This document shows, in pieces, positions 6,512-15,021 of a stretch of DNA of 37,258 bases (positions are counted from its first letter, which is position 1; each line of letters opens with the position of its first letter). The notes beneath the pieces were generated by a model. It searched no databases and was not told where the DNA came from. It saw nothing but the letters and a program-made list of their open reading frames with translations. The position numbers and the translations under genes were made by a program. Origin of the DNA: Candidatus Aldehydirespirator catecholifindens. Lineage in GTDB: Bacteria > Actinomycetota > Acidimicrobiia > Acidimicrobiales > Aldehydirespiratoraceae. Location: NCBI GenBank assembly GCA_028283245.1, contig JAPYNU010000077.1:1-37258 (forward strand). Direction: 5' to 3'.

Positions 6512-7963
6512 TTAGGCGTTGCTGGCGATCACGTCCCAGAGTTGCTCAACGTGACGCTTCGTAGTCCAAGTCGATCCCACCGAAACCCGAACGAAACGCT
6601 GCTCTTGATGCTCTGAGACGGTCACAAAGAACCGCCCGTCTGCGTTGACGGCTTTCGCTAGAGCGTCTGTCGCAGCGTTGCCGTCATTATGCACGAACGA
6701 CACCAGTGCGAAATGCACTGGAGCGATGCGCTCCAAGCGTGGATGCTCGTCAATGCGTGTAGCTAGCCCGCGCGCCCAGCCGACATGGTTGCGGATCATC
6801 TGGCGCAATCCCTCAGCACCGAAACTGCGCAACACGAACCACAGCTTCAAGGCTCGGAATGGGCGACCCAAAGGAGCGTGCCAGTCCCGGTAGTCAATCA
6901 CCTGACCTGAATCCGATGCCGGATTACGCAAGTAGGGCGGCTTCACGCTAAGAGTCTCAATCAGCGGTCGCCGATCGGCGACCCACATCACCGAGCATTC
7001 AATATTGGTAGCTAACCATTTGTGAGGGTTGAAGGTGTAGCTATCGACGATTTCAAGTCCCTGCTGATGATGCCGGAACTCGTCACAGACCATGGCTGAG
7101 CCTCCATAGGCCGCGTCCACATGATGCCAAATCTGCTCAGATCGGGCGATCTCACCGAGAGCAGGCAACGGATCAACCGCAGCCGTTGCCGTGGTACCCA
7201 CGCTGGAACCCAGAAACGCTGGTGTCAGACCATTGCGACGATCAGCGGCGATCTGCTCAAGAAACGCTTCGGGCTTAGCTGCGAAGTCAGAGTCAACATC
7301 AAGCAGCCGGATGTGACCGAAACCGGTGAGGAGCGCCCCCTTCTCCAGCGATGAATGAGCTTGGCTAGAGGTGTAAGCCACCATCTCTTCGGCTGACGCC
7401 CCGCTGCGCTGGCGACAGGCTTCACGCGCAACCACCATGGCGGTGTGGGTAGCGGTCGAGGCACCAGCCTGGATAACTCCGCCTCCTTCTGCAGTTGTTT
7501 TCCACCTTTGGGGCACGTTCAGCAGATCCACTAGCCAGTCAAGCACTTGAGCTTCGATCTCGGTAGCAGCCGGAGATGTCGCCCACATCATTCCCTGAAC
7601 GCCGAGCCCGGCTGCGGCCAACTCACCAAGCACGGAAGGCGGCGACGATTGGCAAGGGAAGAACGCGAACCAGCCTGGGTGCTGCCAATGAGCCAAACCT
7701 GGGACCACAACACGGTCAAGGTCGGCCAGCATTTCAGTGAACGATTCCGCTGCTTCGGGTGCGCAGTCGGGGAGTTTGTTTCGTATCTCGCCCGGCTCGA
7801 CTGATTCACGCACTGGGCGACTGTCAAGCCCGGCGAGATAGTCGGTGATCCAGTCAACTAGTGCGTGGGCGTTGCCGCGGAAGGCTTCAAGATCAAGCGG
7901 ATCAGGCACCGCCGACGTTTGTGGCATCGCAGCGGTGTCTTGCTGGTCTGGATCAGGCGACAT
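6512..7963 (-). CDS. PLP-dependent aromatic-L-amino-acid decarboxylase-like protein
   Basis: 483 residues, the length of group II decarboxylases (DOPA/tryptophan/tyrosine decarboxylases). The PLP lysine is Lys315 in FNPHKWLATN, the cofactor-ring aspartate is Asp283 in HVDAAYGGSA, and the ring-stacking histidine is His203 in SSQAHSSLEK. The N-terminal swap segment (HPGWFAFFPC, about 95-104) and the MMWATSPAATE substrate-site region are typical of the aromatic branch. It should convert an aromatic L-amino acid to the amine and CO2. Divergent from tpx with a 110-bp gap; convergent with the crotonase gene. Given the trp cluster 11 kb away, tryptophan is a possible but unproven substrate. Confidence 0.85.
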   Translation of the reverse strand: MSPDPDQQDTAAMPQTSAVPDPLDLEAFRGNAHALVDWITDYLAGLDSRPVRESVEPGEIRNKLPDCAPEAAESFTEMLADLDRVVVPGLAHWQHPGWFAFFPCQSSPPSVLGELAAAGLGVQGMMWATSPAATEIEAQVLDWLVDLLNVPQRWKTTAEGGGVIQAGASTATHTAMVVAREACRQRSGASAEEMVAYTSSQAHSSLEKGALLTGFGHIRLLDVDSDFAAKPEAFLEQIAADRRNGLTPAFLGSSVGTTATAAVDPLPALGEIARSEQIWHHVDAAYGGSAMVCDEFRHHQQGLEIVDSYTFNPHKWLATNIECSVMWVADRRPLIETLSVKPPYLRNPASDSGQVIDYRDWHAPLGRPFRALKLWFVLRSFGAEGLRQMIRNHVGWARGLATRIDEHPRLERIAPVHFALVSFVHNDGNAATDALAKAVNADGRFFVTVSEHQEQRFVRVSVGSTWTTKRHVEQLWDVIASNA

Positions 7964-8073
7964 GATGCGATGATAGCGACGCTGCCGATGTAGCCTCCGA
8001 GGCGCGAATCATCAGCTGATGGCGACAGGCACCGCAGCTTTGTGACTCACACGAACTAGGAGGAAATTCGCAA

Positions 8074-8574
8074 ATGGCTCAGATCACTCTCCGCGGAAAC
8101 CCGATACATACTGTCGGTGACCTGCCTGCGGTGGGAGCTGCTGCTCCCACTTTCTCGTTGACTGCTGCTGATCTCAGCGAGGTCACATCCGACGAACTGC
8201 GAGGCAGCCGGGTTGTGTTGAACATTTTCCCGTCGGTGGACACTCCCACCTGTGCTCAGAGCGTGCGCGCTTTCAACGAACGAGCCGCCGGTCTGGCTGA
8301 CACATCTGTGGTTTGCGTTTCGGCGGATTTGCCTTTCGCGGCGTCGCGTTTTTGTGGGGCGGAAGGCATCGACAAGGTCAGCACCGCCTCAACTTTCCGC
8401 AACGCTGAGTTCCTTGACGACTTCGGAGTCAAGATGACAGACGGCCCGCTGGCTGGCTTATGCGCTCGTGCGGTAGTGGTGATCGGTTCTGACGGCACTG
8501 TGCTACACACCGAACTGGTCTCCGAGATCGCTGACGAACCCGACTACGACACCGCAATCGCCGCATTGGGCTGA
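8074..8574 (+). CDS. tpx: thiol peroxidase (atypical 2-Cys peroxiredoxin)
   Basis: 166 residues, exact Tpx length. The peroxidatic cysteine is Cys60 in PSVDTPTCAQSVR and the resolving cysteine is Cys94 in SRFCGAEGI, the hallmark spacing of Tpx. It reduces hydrogen peroxide and alkyl hydroperoxides using thioredoxin. The N-terminal TLRGNPIHTVGDLP is the family-typical opening. AGGAGG at 8058-8063 supports the ATG. It is monocistronic, divergent from the decarboxylase gene, and forms with sodB the oxidative-stress part of this region. Confidence 0.93.
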   Translation: MAQITLRGNPIHTVGDLPAVGAAAPTFSLTAADLSEVTSDELRGSRVVLNIFPSVDTPTCAQSVRAFNERAAGLADTSVVCVSADLPFAASRFCGAEGIDKVSTASTFRNAEFLDDFGVKMTDGPLAGLCARAVVVIGSDGTVLHTELVSEIADEPDYDTAIAALG

Positions 8575-8680
8575 GGGGCAATCAGCCATCTACCAGCCAA
8601 CTCTTTGAGCTGAGCCTTAGCTCGGCCTGACGCAACTGCGCTACCGCGGCCGCGAAAGTGACTGGCGGAGTGGCGCTGCG

Positions 8681-9724
8681 TCAAATGCTCGCTTCTAGTG
8701 AGTGCTCACAGCGATCTAGGGCGTAGTCGATAAACATTCGCGCGCCCTGGTCGTCGTAATACTGGTTGTCGCCCATCGCCCCGGCGCTGTGACGCACCCG
8801 AACTCCTTCGATGATGCACGCAACCCGCCAGAATTGCAGCGCCACATACCATTCCAGCGCTGATAGGTCACGCTCGGAGTGCTGCCGGTAACGATTGACT
8901 AGATACTCCACATCGCCGAACCCGTCGGCGGTGGTGGGCATCTCTGCCAGGCGCCCCACGGCTTGCGTGTCACCCCACCATGCCACCAGACCGGCCACAT
9001 CAACCAGCACATCGCCCAGCGTGCAGAGCTCCCAGTCGAGCACTGCGGCCACCGAGCCGTCGGCGGCCATCATGCAGTTGTCGAGCCGATAGTCGCCGTG
9101 AACAATGCCGACACCTTGCTGCATGGGAATAGTTGCCGACAGCCGGTCATGGAGTGCGCGCACACGCGGCAGAGCACGATCGGAGCCTTCGTCAACCTGC
9201 TGCTGCCAGCGACGCAACTGTCGCGCGCAGTAACCATCTCGGCGGCCTAGATCACCCAGCCCGACCTCGTCGGGGTCTACTGAATGAAGCTCAGCGAGCG
9301 TGTCCACCAGAGAATCTGTCATCACTTGACGCAGCGCCACCGGTACTTTCTCAGCGTCGCTGCGGTCGAAGATCACAGACCCCTCCACGAAATCCATCAC
9401 ATAGAAGTCGGCATCGTTGACAGCTGTGTCTATGCATAAACCCAGAGCCGCAGGCACCGGCACGGCAGTATCTGCCAGCGCCGAGATCACTCTGTGCTCG
9501 CGTGACATGTCATGAGCGCTGGCCAGAACATGAGTAGTGGGAGGACGGCGCAACACGATGCGATGTCCCGCGCTGTCGTTCACCACGAAAGTCAGGTTGG
9601 ACGCACCACCGCTTACCGGCTGAAAGTCCAACGGCGCTGTGAGGCCGAGTTCTGCTGTGAGCCAATCAGTGAGCGGTTCACGGTTGATACCAGTGGGTGT
9701 TTCTGGGTTTGTCTCCGCAGTCAC
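8681..9724 (-). CDS. aminoglycoside-phosphotransferase-fold protein (ACAD10-like kinase)
   Basis: 347 residues with a GTG start. The kinase-like fold is shown by the catalytic loop VHGDYRLDN (208-216, Asp211 and Asn216) and the metal-binding Asp230 in VLDWELCTLGD. The N-terminal lobe has PVSGGASNLTF (36-46) and VLRRPP (57-62). The 'WELCTLGD' wording is typical of the large actinobacterial group related to the N-terminal domain of human ACAD10, often found near acyl-CoA metabolism, and not of real antibiotic-resistance enzymes. The phosphate acceptor is unknown. It is divergent from the gene at 9772 with a gap of under 60 bp. Confidence 0.75.
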   Translation of the reverse strand: MTAETNPETPTGINREPLTDWLTAELGLTAPLDFQPVSGGASNLTFVVNDSAGHRIVLRRPPTTHVLASAHDMSREHRVISALADTAVPVPAALGLCIDTAVNDADFYVMDFVEGSVIFDRSDAEKVPVALRQVMTDSLVDTLAELHSVDPDEVGLGDLGRRDGYCARQLRRWQQQVDEGSDRALPRVRALHDRLSATIPMQQGVGIVHGDYRLDNCMMAADGSVAAVLDWELCTLGDVLVDVAGLVAWWGDTQAVGRLAEMPTTADGFGDVEYLVNRYRQHSERDLSALEWYVALQFWRVACIIEGVRVRHSAGAMGDNQYYDDQGARMFIDYALDRCEHSLEASI

Positions 9725-9771
9725 TCCCTTAGTTCTAGTCGGTCGGATTCGCTGATAGGGCTACGCTCAAT

Positions 9772-10431
9772 TTGAGAGTGATAGGAGAACGAGGACCCGG
9801 CTGGGGTATTGACTGGGGAACTCCAGGAGAAATTCCGGCAACGGCACGCTGCGCGGCCAGCGACGCTGAAGCCGCAAAAATATTCGCTGAGTTTCGTAGA
9901 TCTGGACAGCCTGCGTCACCGGTGGTGTTGACGGGTGGTGACTTGGCACGCACCTTGGGCGTGGAGGCACCGTTGCACCCTGAGCCGCTAGCGGGCAGAG
10001 CCGGGGTGAAGATGCATGTGGATGTGGGCGCAGCGTTAGTTGACGGTCGCCTACATTGGTTCGTGGCTCATCTAGTAGCTCGCAAGTCATGGTGGCGGGG
10101 TCGGCTGCTGCTGGCTGCCAACGCATCGTTTTTGGGAAGCTGGAACGCGGCACCACGGTCGCATCCCGGTGACGGAAGACTTGATGTATTTGACACTAAT
10201 CCGCCACTGCGTGTTCGACTAGCAGCACGCCAGCGTCTGCTTTCGGGTAGCCATGTTCCTCATCCGCGCATCACTCAGCGTCGCGTCACGGCTTCGCAAC
10301 ACGACTTGAATCCCGGCCTTGACATCCGTCTCGACGGTGTGAAAGTTGGCCGAGCTCGCAGCCTGAGCCTTCGGGTAGAGCCGGGTGCTCTAGAAGTATG
10401 GATCCCTTCAGATGTAGGATCACAATCATGA
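9772..10431 (+). CDS. lipid-kinase-like C-terminal domain protein without the ATP-binding domain
   Basis: 219 residues. The second half (GDGRLDVFDTNPPLRVRLAARQRL, continuing to HPRITQRRV and LDGVKVGRARSLSLRVEPGALEVWI) resembles the C-terminal beta-sandwich domain of diacylglycerol/lipid kinases of the YegS/DgkB type in actinobacteria. The N-terminal GGDGT-type nucleotide domain is absent. It may therefore be a non-catalytic descendant or bind a lipid. Resemblance is from memory of that domain's wording, so moderate confidence. The start is TTG (9772) or GTG (9778). Its stop overlaps the ATG of the next gene (ATGA at 10428), indicating translational coupling. Confidence 0.55.
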   Translation: MRVIGERGPGWGIDWGTPGEIPATARCAASDAEAAKIFAEFRRSGQPASPVVLTGGDLARTLGVEAPLHPEPLAGRAGVKMHVDVGAALVDGRLHWFVAHLVARKSWWRGRLLLAANASFLGSWNAAPRSHPGDGRLDVFDTNPPLRVRLAARQRLLSGSHVPHPRITQRRVTASQHDLNPGLDIRLDGVKVGRARSLSLRVEPGALEVWIPSDVGSQS

Positions 10432-11636
10432 ACGCAGCTGTGACAGGAGCAGATTTGGAAATAGGTGCAGCCAAACAGAGGGTCTGCGACAAAATAGACC
10501 TCCTCGCATCTGAGTTGCTTGATGTGTCGCATCGCATTCACGCTCACCCAGAACTGGCCTTTGAGGAGCACTACGCCCACGAACTGCTCACTGGAGTGCT
10601 GGCCGATCACGGCCTAGCAGTTCAGCGTCATGCCTACGGTGTCGAGACCGCTTTCGAGGCTCGTGCTGGCGACGGTGACGGCCCTGTAGTGGCTGTGGTA
10701 TGTGAATACGATGCCCTGCCCGACATCGGTCATGCCTGCGGTCACAACATCATCGCCGCCTCGGGTCTGGGTGCCGGTCTGGCGCTCGCGTCGCTTGCCG
10801 GTGAAGCGAACGCAAGGTTGACAGTCGTGGGAACACCAGCCGAAGAAGGGGGAGGCGGCAAAGAACTAATGATGCGCCAAGGCGCTTTCGCCGACGCCGA
10901 TGCAGCCATGATGATTCACCCTGCTAACCATGAACTGAGCAGATTTAGTGCTGTGGCGGTGCATCGCGTCACAGCTTGCTACAGCGGTGCCGCAGCCCAC
11001 GCCGCAGCAGCACCCGAAAAAGGGCGTAACGCTCTCGACGCTGCGGTGCTTGGCTACAACGCCGTAGCGGCGCTGCGCCAGCACATCCGCGAAGATGAAC
11101 GCATACACGGCGTGTTCACCGATGGCGGTGTCAAACCCAACATTGTTCCGATGACCGCTGCCGCCGAATGGTATGTGCGCTCTACCAATCTTGAGTCACT
11201 TGAGATTCTCAAACATCGGGTGGTCGCATGTTTGCAGGCTGGAGCGGATGCAGCTTGCTGCGGGATTGAACTCAAGTGGGGTGATCCTGCCTACGCCGAT
11301 ATGAACGACAGTTCTCCGCTGCTGGATCGCTATCTGGACAACCTTGACATCGTGGGCCGCAGAGTGAGCACTGATGCTTCCTGTCGGGTGGTGGGCAGCA
11401 CCGACATGGGCAACGTGAGCTACGCCGTTCCGTCGATACATCCGATGATCAAGGTGGCACCAGATGATGTGCCGATCCACACGCCGGTTTTCGCTGAATA
11501 CGCTGCCGGTCCTGAGGGCGATTCAGCAGTGATCGACGGTGCTAAAGCTCTGGCTATGACCGCGCTTGACTGCTGGTTAGACAAGACACTGCTGTCAAAA
11601 ATGCAAGCCGAGTTCGCATCCACAACCACCTCCTAG
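10428..11636 (+). CDS. M20-family metallo-amidohydrolase (PM20D2/AbgB-like)
   Basis: 402 residues from the ATG at 10428, preferred over an in-frame ATG at 10398 because it overlaps the upstream stop by the ATGA junction. Metal-site motifs are present: EYDALPDIGHACGHN (about 93-107) and TPAEEGGGGKELM (about 136-148, with the general-base glutamate). Residues ~170-300 form the dimerisation lid (VHRVTACYSGAAAHAAAAPEKGRNALDA). Members hydrolyse N-acyl or dipeptide amide bonds, e.g. p-aminobenzoyl-glutamate or Xaa-Arg dipeptides. It is cytoplasmic, with no signal peptide. The substrate is undecided; coupling to the lipid-kinase-like protein is unexplained. Confidence 0.82.
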   Translation: MNAAVTGADLEIGAAKQRVCDKIDLLASELLDVSHRIHAHPELAFEEHYAHELLTGVLADHGLAVQRHAYGVETAFEARAGDGDGPVVAVVCEYDALPDIGHACGHNIIAASGLGAGLALASLAGEANARLTVVGTPAEEGGGGKELMMRQGAFADADAAMMIHPANHELSRFSAVAVHRVTACYSGAAAHAAAAPEKGRNALDAAVLGYNAVAALRQHIREDERIHGVFTDGGVKPNIVPMTAAAEWYVRSTNLESLEILKHRVVACLQAGADAACCGIELKWGDPAYADMNDSSPLLDRYLDNLDIVGRRVSTDASCRVVGSTDMGNVSYAVPSIHPMIKVAPDDVPIHTPVFAEYAAGPEGDSAVIDGAKALAMTALDCWLDKTLLSKMQAEFASTTTS

Positions 11637-11720
11637 TCCGCCGCTGACAGTTTTAGTCGAGGGTTACCTGCCCCACACAAGCTGCAGTAGCTAGCAGCAA
11701 AGAGTGCAGGGAATCCGCGC

Positions 11721-13421
11721 TTGGCGGCTGTTGCGGGCCTAGTGTCGCGGCTTGTGAACCTTTACGCCGCTGAGTCCTTCTCTTCGGAGGAAGCCGACAT
11801 CCTGCGGCGCTACTTCACCAACCTCGACCAGCCGGTGTTCGCGCTGGTAAACCTGCCTGAAGTGGTGAAGGGTGCTCTTTTTGCCCGCTACTCCCGGTCA
11901 ATGTCAAGCTTGCGCAGACTGTTTTTGGATGAGTTCGTTGACGATCTTGACATCAGCGGAGACGTGACCATTGATGCCACTGTCGGCCTGCGTCGAGCCG
12001 AGGCGCTGTATGACCGAGTGTTCTTCGACTACGGCGACGATTCGGTGGCGCAACTCGGGGGAGTGCATCTGGCCTGCGAGCAGGCATCCAACGTGCTTAC
12101 CAAAGTGCTGGAATGGGGACGGCTGATGGCTTACCTAGAGCAGAGCACCCGCTATATCGCCTATGACCAGCGCCTCGGCGGACGTTACCGCTATTACCGC
12201 GATTACGAGGTGCTGAACTCGCCTCTGGGCACTCGTTACGTGGGCGACATCGACCGCATGTTCGAGACCTATGCACAGCTAATGCCGGTGATGCAGGAAT
12301 TCTTCCGCGAGAACACTCCCAAAATGACCGGCGATTCGGATTTTGCCTACCGACAGGCGATCAAAGCCCGAGCGCTTGACTCCATACGAGGTTTGCTGCC
12401 AGCTGCGTCACTGAGCAACGTCGGCATCTACGGCACCGGCCAGTCCTATGAGGCGCTGCTTGTGCGGATGAGGTCGATGCATTTGCCTGAAGCACAGGCT
12501 TACGCCGAAATGATGCTCACCGAACTGCGCAAAGTGATCCCATCATTTTTGAAACGAGTGGATCTGCCTGATCGTGGAGAACTGACATCCAACTACCAGG
12601 CCGACAACCGTGCAGCCATGGACGAAACCGCCGCAGCCATTTTTGGCGATGCCATCGGAGGGCCCGTCGCTGACGACTCGGTGGAACTCGTCGATTATGA
12701 CCCCGATGGCGAAACCAAAATGATCGCAGCGATGCTCTACCCGCACACTTCGCTGGCTGAACGCACCATTGAGTCGCGGGTTGCTGCCATGACCACCGAT
12801 GAGCGCTTGGCTGTGGTGCGCGCCTATTGCGGTGCCCGCCAAAATCGACGACATCGACCGGGGCGAGCTCTTGAGCGTGTCTACTACCGCTTTGATGTGC
12901 TGTCGGATTACGGGGCGTTTCGTGATCTGCAGCGCCATCGAATGTTGACCATTGACTGGCAGCCGCTGTCACCACGGCACGGCTATGTGCGTCCAGCAGC
13001 AGTGGACGCTGCCGAGCAGGAACAAGCCTTCGATGAGGTGATGGCACGCTCAGCCAGGCTGTATGAGGCTATTCACGCAGAGTTCAGCGATCAGGCCTGC
13101 TATGCGGTTTCGTTGGCTTACCGGATTCGCTATTCGATGCAGATCAACGCTCGCGCCGCTATGCACATGCTGGAACTACGCACCACACCGCAAGGCCATC
13201 CCGCCTATCGGCGGGTATGCCAAAAGATGCATACCTTGATTGCCGAGCAGGCAGGACATTTAGCGGTGGCTGAGATGATGTCGTTCGTGGATCACACCGC
13301 AGATGCCGGTTTGGGACGACTTGACGCTGAGCGACGAGTGGCACGCCTGCGTTCGGTGCAGTCGCATCCCGCTGAAGCGACCAGCAGCCAAAACCCGCCG
13401 TCTTCAATCATTAGCGAATGA
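11721..13421 (+). CDS. double-length ThyX-like protein (FAD-dependent thymidylate synthase family)
   Basis: 566 residues, about twice a normal ThyX (~220-300). The first half has EQASNVLTKVLEWGRLMAYL and EQSTRYIAYD (~142), then a helical block ending in YAEMMLTELRKVIPSFL; the second half has FRDLQRHRMLTIDWQPLSPRHGY (~401-423) and MQINARAAMHMLELRTTPQGHPAYR. These resemble the ThyX substrate and FAD regions in tandem, but the signature RHRX7S is altered: RHR is followed by Ser only after nine residues. Whether it makes dTMP is therefore uncertain. The annotated start is TTG; GTG at 11742 or 11754 is possible. A hairpin at 13431 follows its stop. Confidence 0.6.
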   Translation: MAAVAGLVSRLVNLYAAESFSSEEADILRRYFTNLDQPVFALVNLPEVVKGALFARYSRSMSSLRRLFLDEFVDDLDISGDVTIDATVGLRRAEALYDRVFFDYGDDSVAQLGGVHLACEQASNVLTKVLEWGRLMAYLEQSTRYIAYDQRLGGRYRYYRDYEVLNSPLGTRYVGDIDRMFETYAQLMPVMQEFFRENTPKMTGDSDFAYRQAIKARALDSIRGLLPAASLSNVGIYGTGQSYEALLVRMRSMHLPEAQAYAEMMLTELRKVIPSFLKRVDLPDRGELTSNYQADNRAAMDETAAAIFGDAIGGPVADDSVELVDYDPDGETKMIAAMLYPHTSLAERTIESRVAAMTTDERLAVVRAYCGARQNRRHRPGRALERVYYRFDVLSDYGAFRDLQRHRMLTIDWQPLSPRHGYVRPAAVDAAEQEQAFDEVMARSARLYEAIHAEFSDQACYAVSLAYRIRYSMQINARAAMHMLELRTTPQGHPAYRRVCQKMHTLIAEQAGHLAVAEMMSFVDHTADAGLGRLDAERRVARLRSVQSHPAEATSSQNPPSSIISE

Positions 13422-13430
13422 CTCAACACG

Positions 13431-13453
13431 GCTGCTGAGCGTTGCTCAGCAGC
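13431..13453. terminator. hairpin between convergent genes
   Basis: GCTGCTGAGC (13431-13440), loop GTT, GCTCAGCAGC (13444-13453): a perfect 10-bp stem between the convergent ThyX-like and photolyase genes, overlapping the photolyase stop. There is no T-run, so it is a bidirectional terminator or mRNA 3'-end hairpin by position only. Confidence 0.5.
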
Positions 13454-14828
13454 TGTTCAGGGCTTGCTTGTAGATGGCGATAGCGCGCTGACGAGCTTCG
13501 GCGTGATCCACGATGGGTAGGGGATAAGTACTGCCCAAAGTCACGCCCGCAGCGGCAAGATCCAAAGGTTTTGCTTGCCAGGGGGCATGAATGTCAGAGT
13601 TGTTGAGGCTCGCTAGTTCGGGTAGCCAACGCCGTAGATATCCGCCTTCAGGATCAAAACGCCGACTCTGGGTAATCGGGTTGAAGACACGAAAGTAGGG
13701 TGCTGAGTCTGGCCCCGTTCCCGCCACCCACTGCCAGTTGCCTGCGTTCTGAGCGATCTCTCCGTCGGTGAGCATCCACCGAAACCAACGCTCGCCTCGC
13801 CGCCAGTCCACAAGCAGATCCTTCACCAAGAACGAGGCGACAACCATGCGCAGACGGTTATGCATCCAGCCACAAGCTGCCAACTGCCGCATAGCGGCAT
13901 CCACAATGGGATAGCCGGTGCGACCTTCCCTCCAAAGAATGAAATCGGCATCGGCATCAGACCCTGAACGCCATTTGATCCGGTCGTATTCGGCTCGGAG
14001 GCTCACCTTGTCAATGTCGGGATGCTCTGCTGTGAGATGCGCATACCAGTCACGCCACGCCAACTGGCGCACAAAACTCGCCCGCCCCGATGTGTCGTTG
14101 CCAACAGCTTCCGCTAGGTAGCGAGGCGAGAGCAGACCGAAACGCAGCGCTGTTGACAGCTCCGAAGTACCTGCCACAGCAGGCAGGTCGCGGTTGTTGC
14201 CGTAGTCGTCAACTCGCTGCTGCCACGAGTCCAGCTGATCCAGAGCGTGATACTCACTCCATGGTTCAGGCATTTCGAGGCTGAGCGAGCTGAGAGCATG
14301 GCGAAGCGTGCTAGTGGCGGGTGGAGTGATCACCTGAGCCGTTCCAGGTGCCTTTGCTTCGGGCAGAGGCAGTTGCGCCCATGCCTTGTAGAAGGGCGTG
14401 AAAACTCTTGACAAGGTGCCAGCTGCGGTGAGGACACTGCGTGGGGGATGCACCATCGTTCCCCAATGGGCTGTGACCGGTACTGCGAGGACCTGGTTTA
14501 CTTTGTGATCTCTGGCTACGGACCATCTGGTGACATCTGCATTGGTGGTCACCTCACACGCCCCGAGTTGTGCAACAACACGAGCAAGCACTTCTGCGGG
14601 GTCACCCACCTCAACCCAAAGACCGGCACCGTCGTTGCTTAGCGTTTCATCTAATCCGGCAAGGGCCTTCAGATAGGCCTGCCGTCGCCACGGTCCCGCA
14701 GCGGCTAGCAAACCGGGTTGAAGCACCACCAGAGCCGCGGTTTCGCCACAGTGTGTCGCAGTCGTCCAAGCCGGATTGTCAATGAGGCGAAGGTCACGGC
14801 GGAACCAAGCCACAGTCGAAGATGTCAC
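13446..14828 (-). CDS. phr: deoxyribodipyrimidine photolyase
   Basis: 460 residues, full class I photolyase length. The N-terminal Rossmann domain opens with VAWFRRDLRLIDNPAW. The FAD domain shows RLAWRDWYAHL-type helices (as FVRQLAWRDWYAHL), GYPIVDAAMRQLAACGWMHNRLRM and the GNWQWVAGTGPDSAPYFRVFNP segment near the C-terminus. It uses near-UV/blue light and FADH- to split cyclobutane pyrimidine dimers in DNA. One small deviation is TDGEIAQNAGNWQW where many CPD enzymes read DGDLASNNGGWQW. The antenna type is not clear. It converges with the ThyX-like gene and is divergent from the acidic-protein gene. Confidence 0.9.
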   Translation of the reverse strand: MTSSTVAWFRRDLRLIDNPAWTTATHCGETAALVVLQPGLLAAAGPWRRQAYLKALAGLDETLSNDGAGLWVEVGDPAEVLARVVAQLGACEVTTNADVTRWSVARDHKVNQVLAVPVTAHWGTMVHPPRSVLTAAGTLSRVFTPFYKAWAQLPLPEAKAPGTAQVITPPATSTLRHALSSLSLEMPEPWSEYHALDQLDSWQQRVDDYGNNRDLPAVAGTSELSTALRFGLLSPRYLAEAVGNDTSGRASFVRQLAWRDWYAHLTAEHPDIDKVSLRAEYDRIKWRSGSDADADFILWREGRTGYPIVDAAMRQLAACGWMHNRLRMVVASFLVKDLLVDWRRGERWFRWMLTDGEIAQNAGNWQWVAGTGPDSAPYFRVFNPITQSRRFDPEGGYLRRWLPELASLNNSDIHAPWQAKPLDLAAAGVTLGSTYPLPIVDHAEARQRAIAIYKQALNSC

Positions 14829-14915
14829 TGCGGGTGACCATATCCGAGAGAAACTAAGCGGCTGCGTTCACTTGGCGGTTCGGCTTTGTTGGGCGAGCGC
14901 GAGACCGTGTTGGGT

Positions 14916-14930
14916 GAGGTTCCCTCACAA
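14916..14930. promoter_or_regulatory. short inverted repeat in the phr/acidic-protein divergent region
   Basis: GTGAGG, loop TTC, CCTCAC: a 6-bp dyad in the 180-bp gap between divergently transcribed genes. It lies about 16 bases upstream of a TATAGT -10-like hexamer (14947-14952), a position typical for an operator. Weak evidence on its own. Confidence 0.3.
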
Positions 14931-14949
14931 TTGGTTGATCACTGTCTAT

Positions 14950-14991
14950 AGTCCGCCCTCAACAGTCCGGTCTTAATAGTCCGGCCTCAAC
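14950..14991 (+). repeat. three tandem 14-bp repeats upstream of the acidic-protein gene
   Basis: Units AGTCCGCCCTCAAC, AGTCCGGTCTTAAT and AGTCCGGCCTCAAC follow one another without spacer. They begin inside the TATAGT -10-like element and end about 30 bases before the ATG at 15022, so they would lie at the start of the transcript. Confidence 0.5.
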
Positions 14992-15021
14992 GGAGCAGCA
15001 ACTGATTGGGTGGATGGAACC

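Noticed and set aside
8575-8680. Terminator between tpx and the phosphotransferase-like gene
   Set aside because: Only short 5-bp dyads (GAGCT/AGCTC) and no T-run; too weak to call, and I see nothing else in this gap.
14776-14976. 66-residue plus-strand frame between phr and the acidic-protein gene
   Set aside because: Largely antisense to phr, no Shine-Dalgarno, no recognisable pattern.
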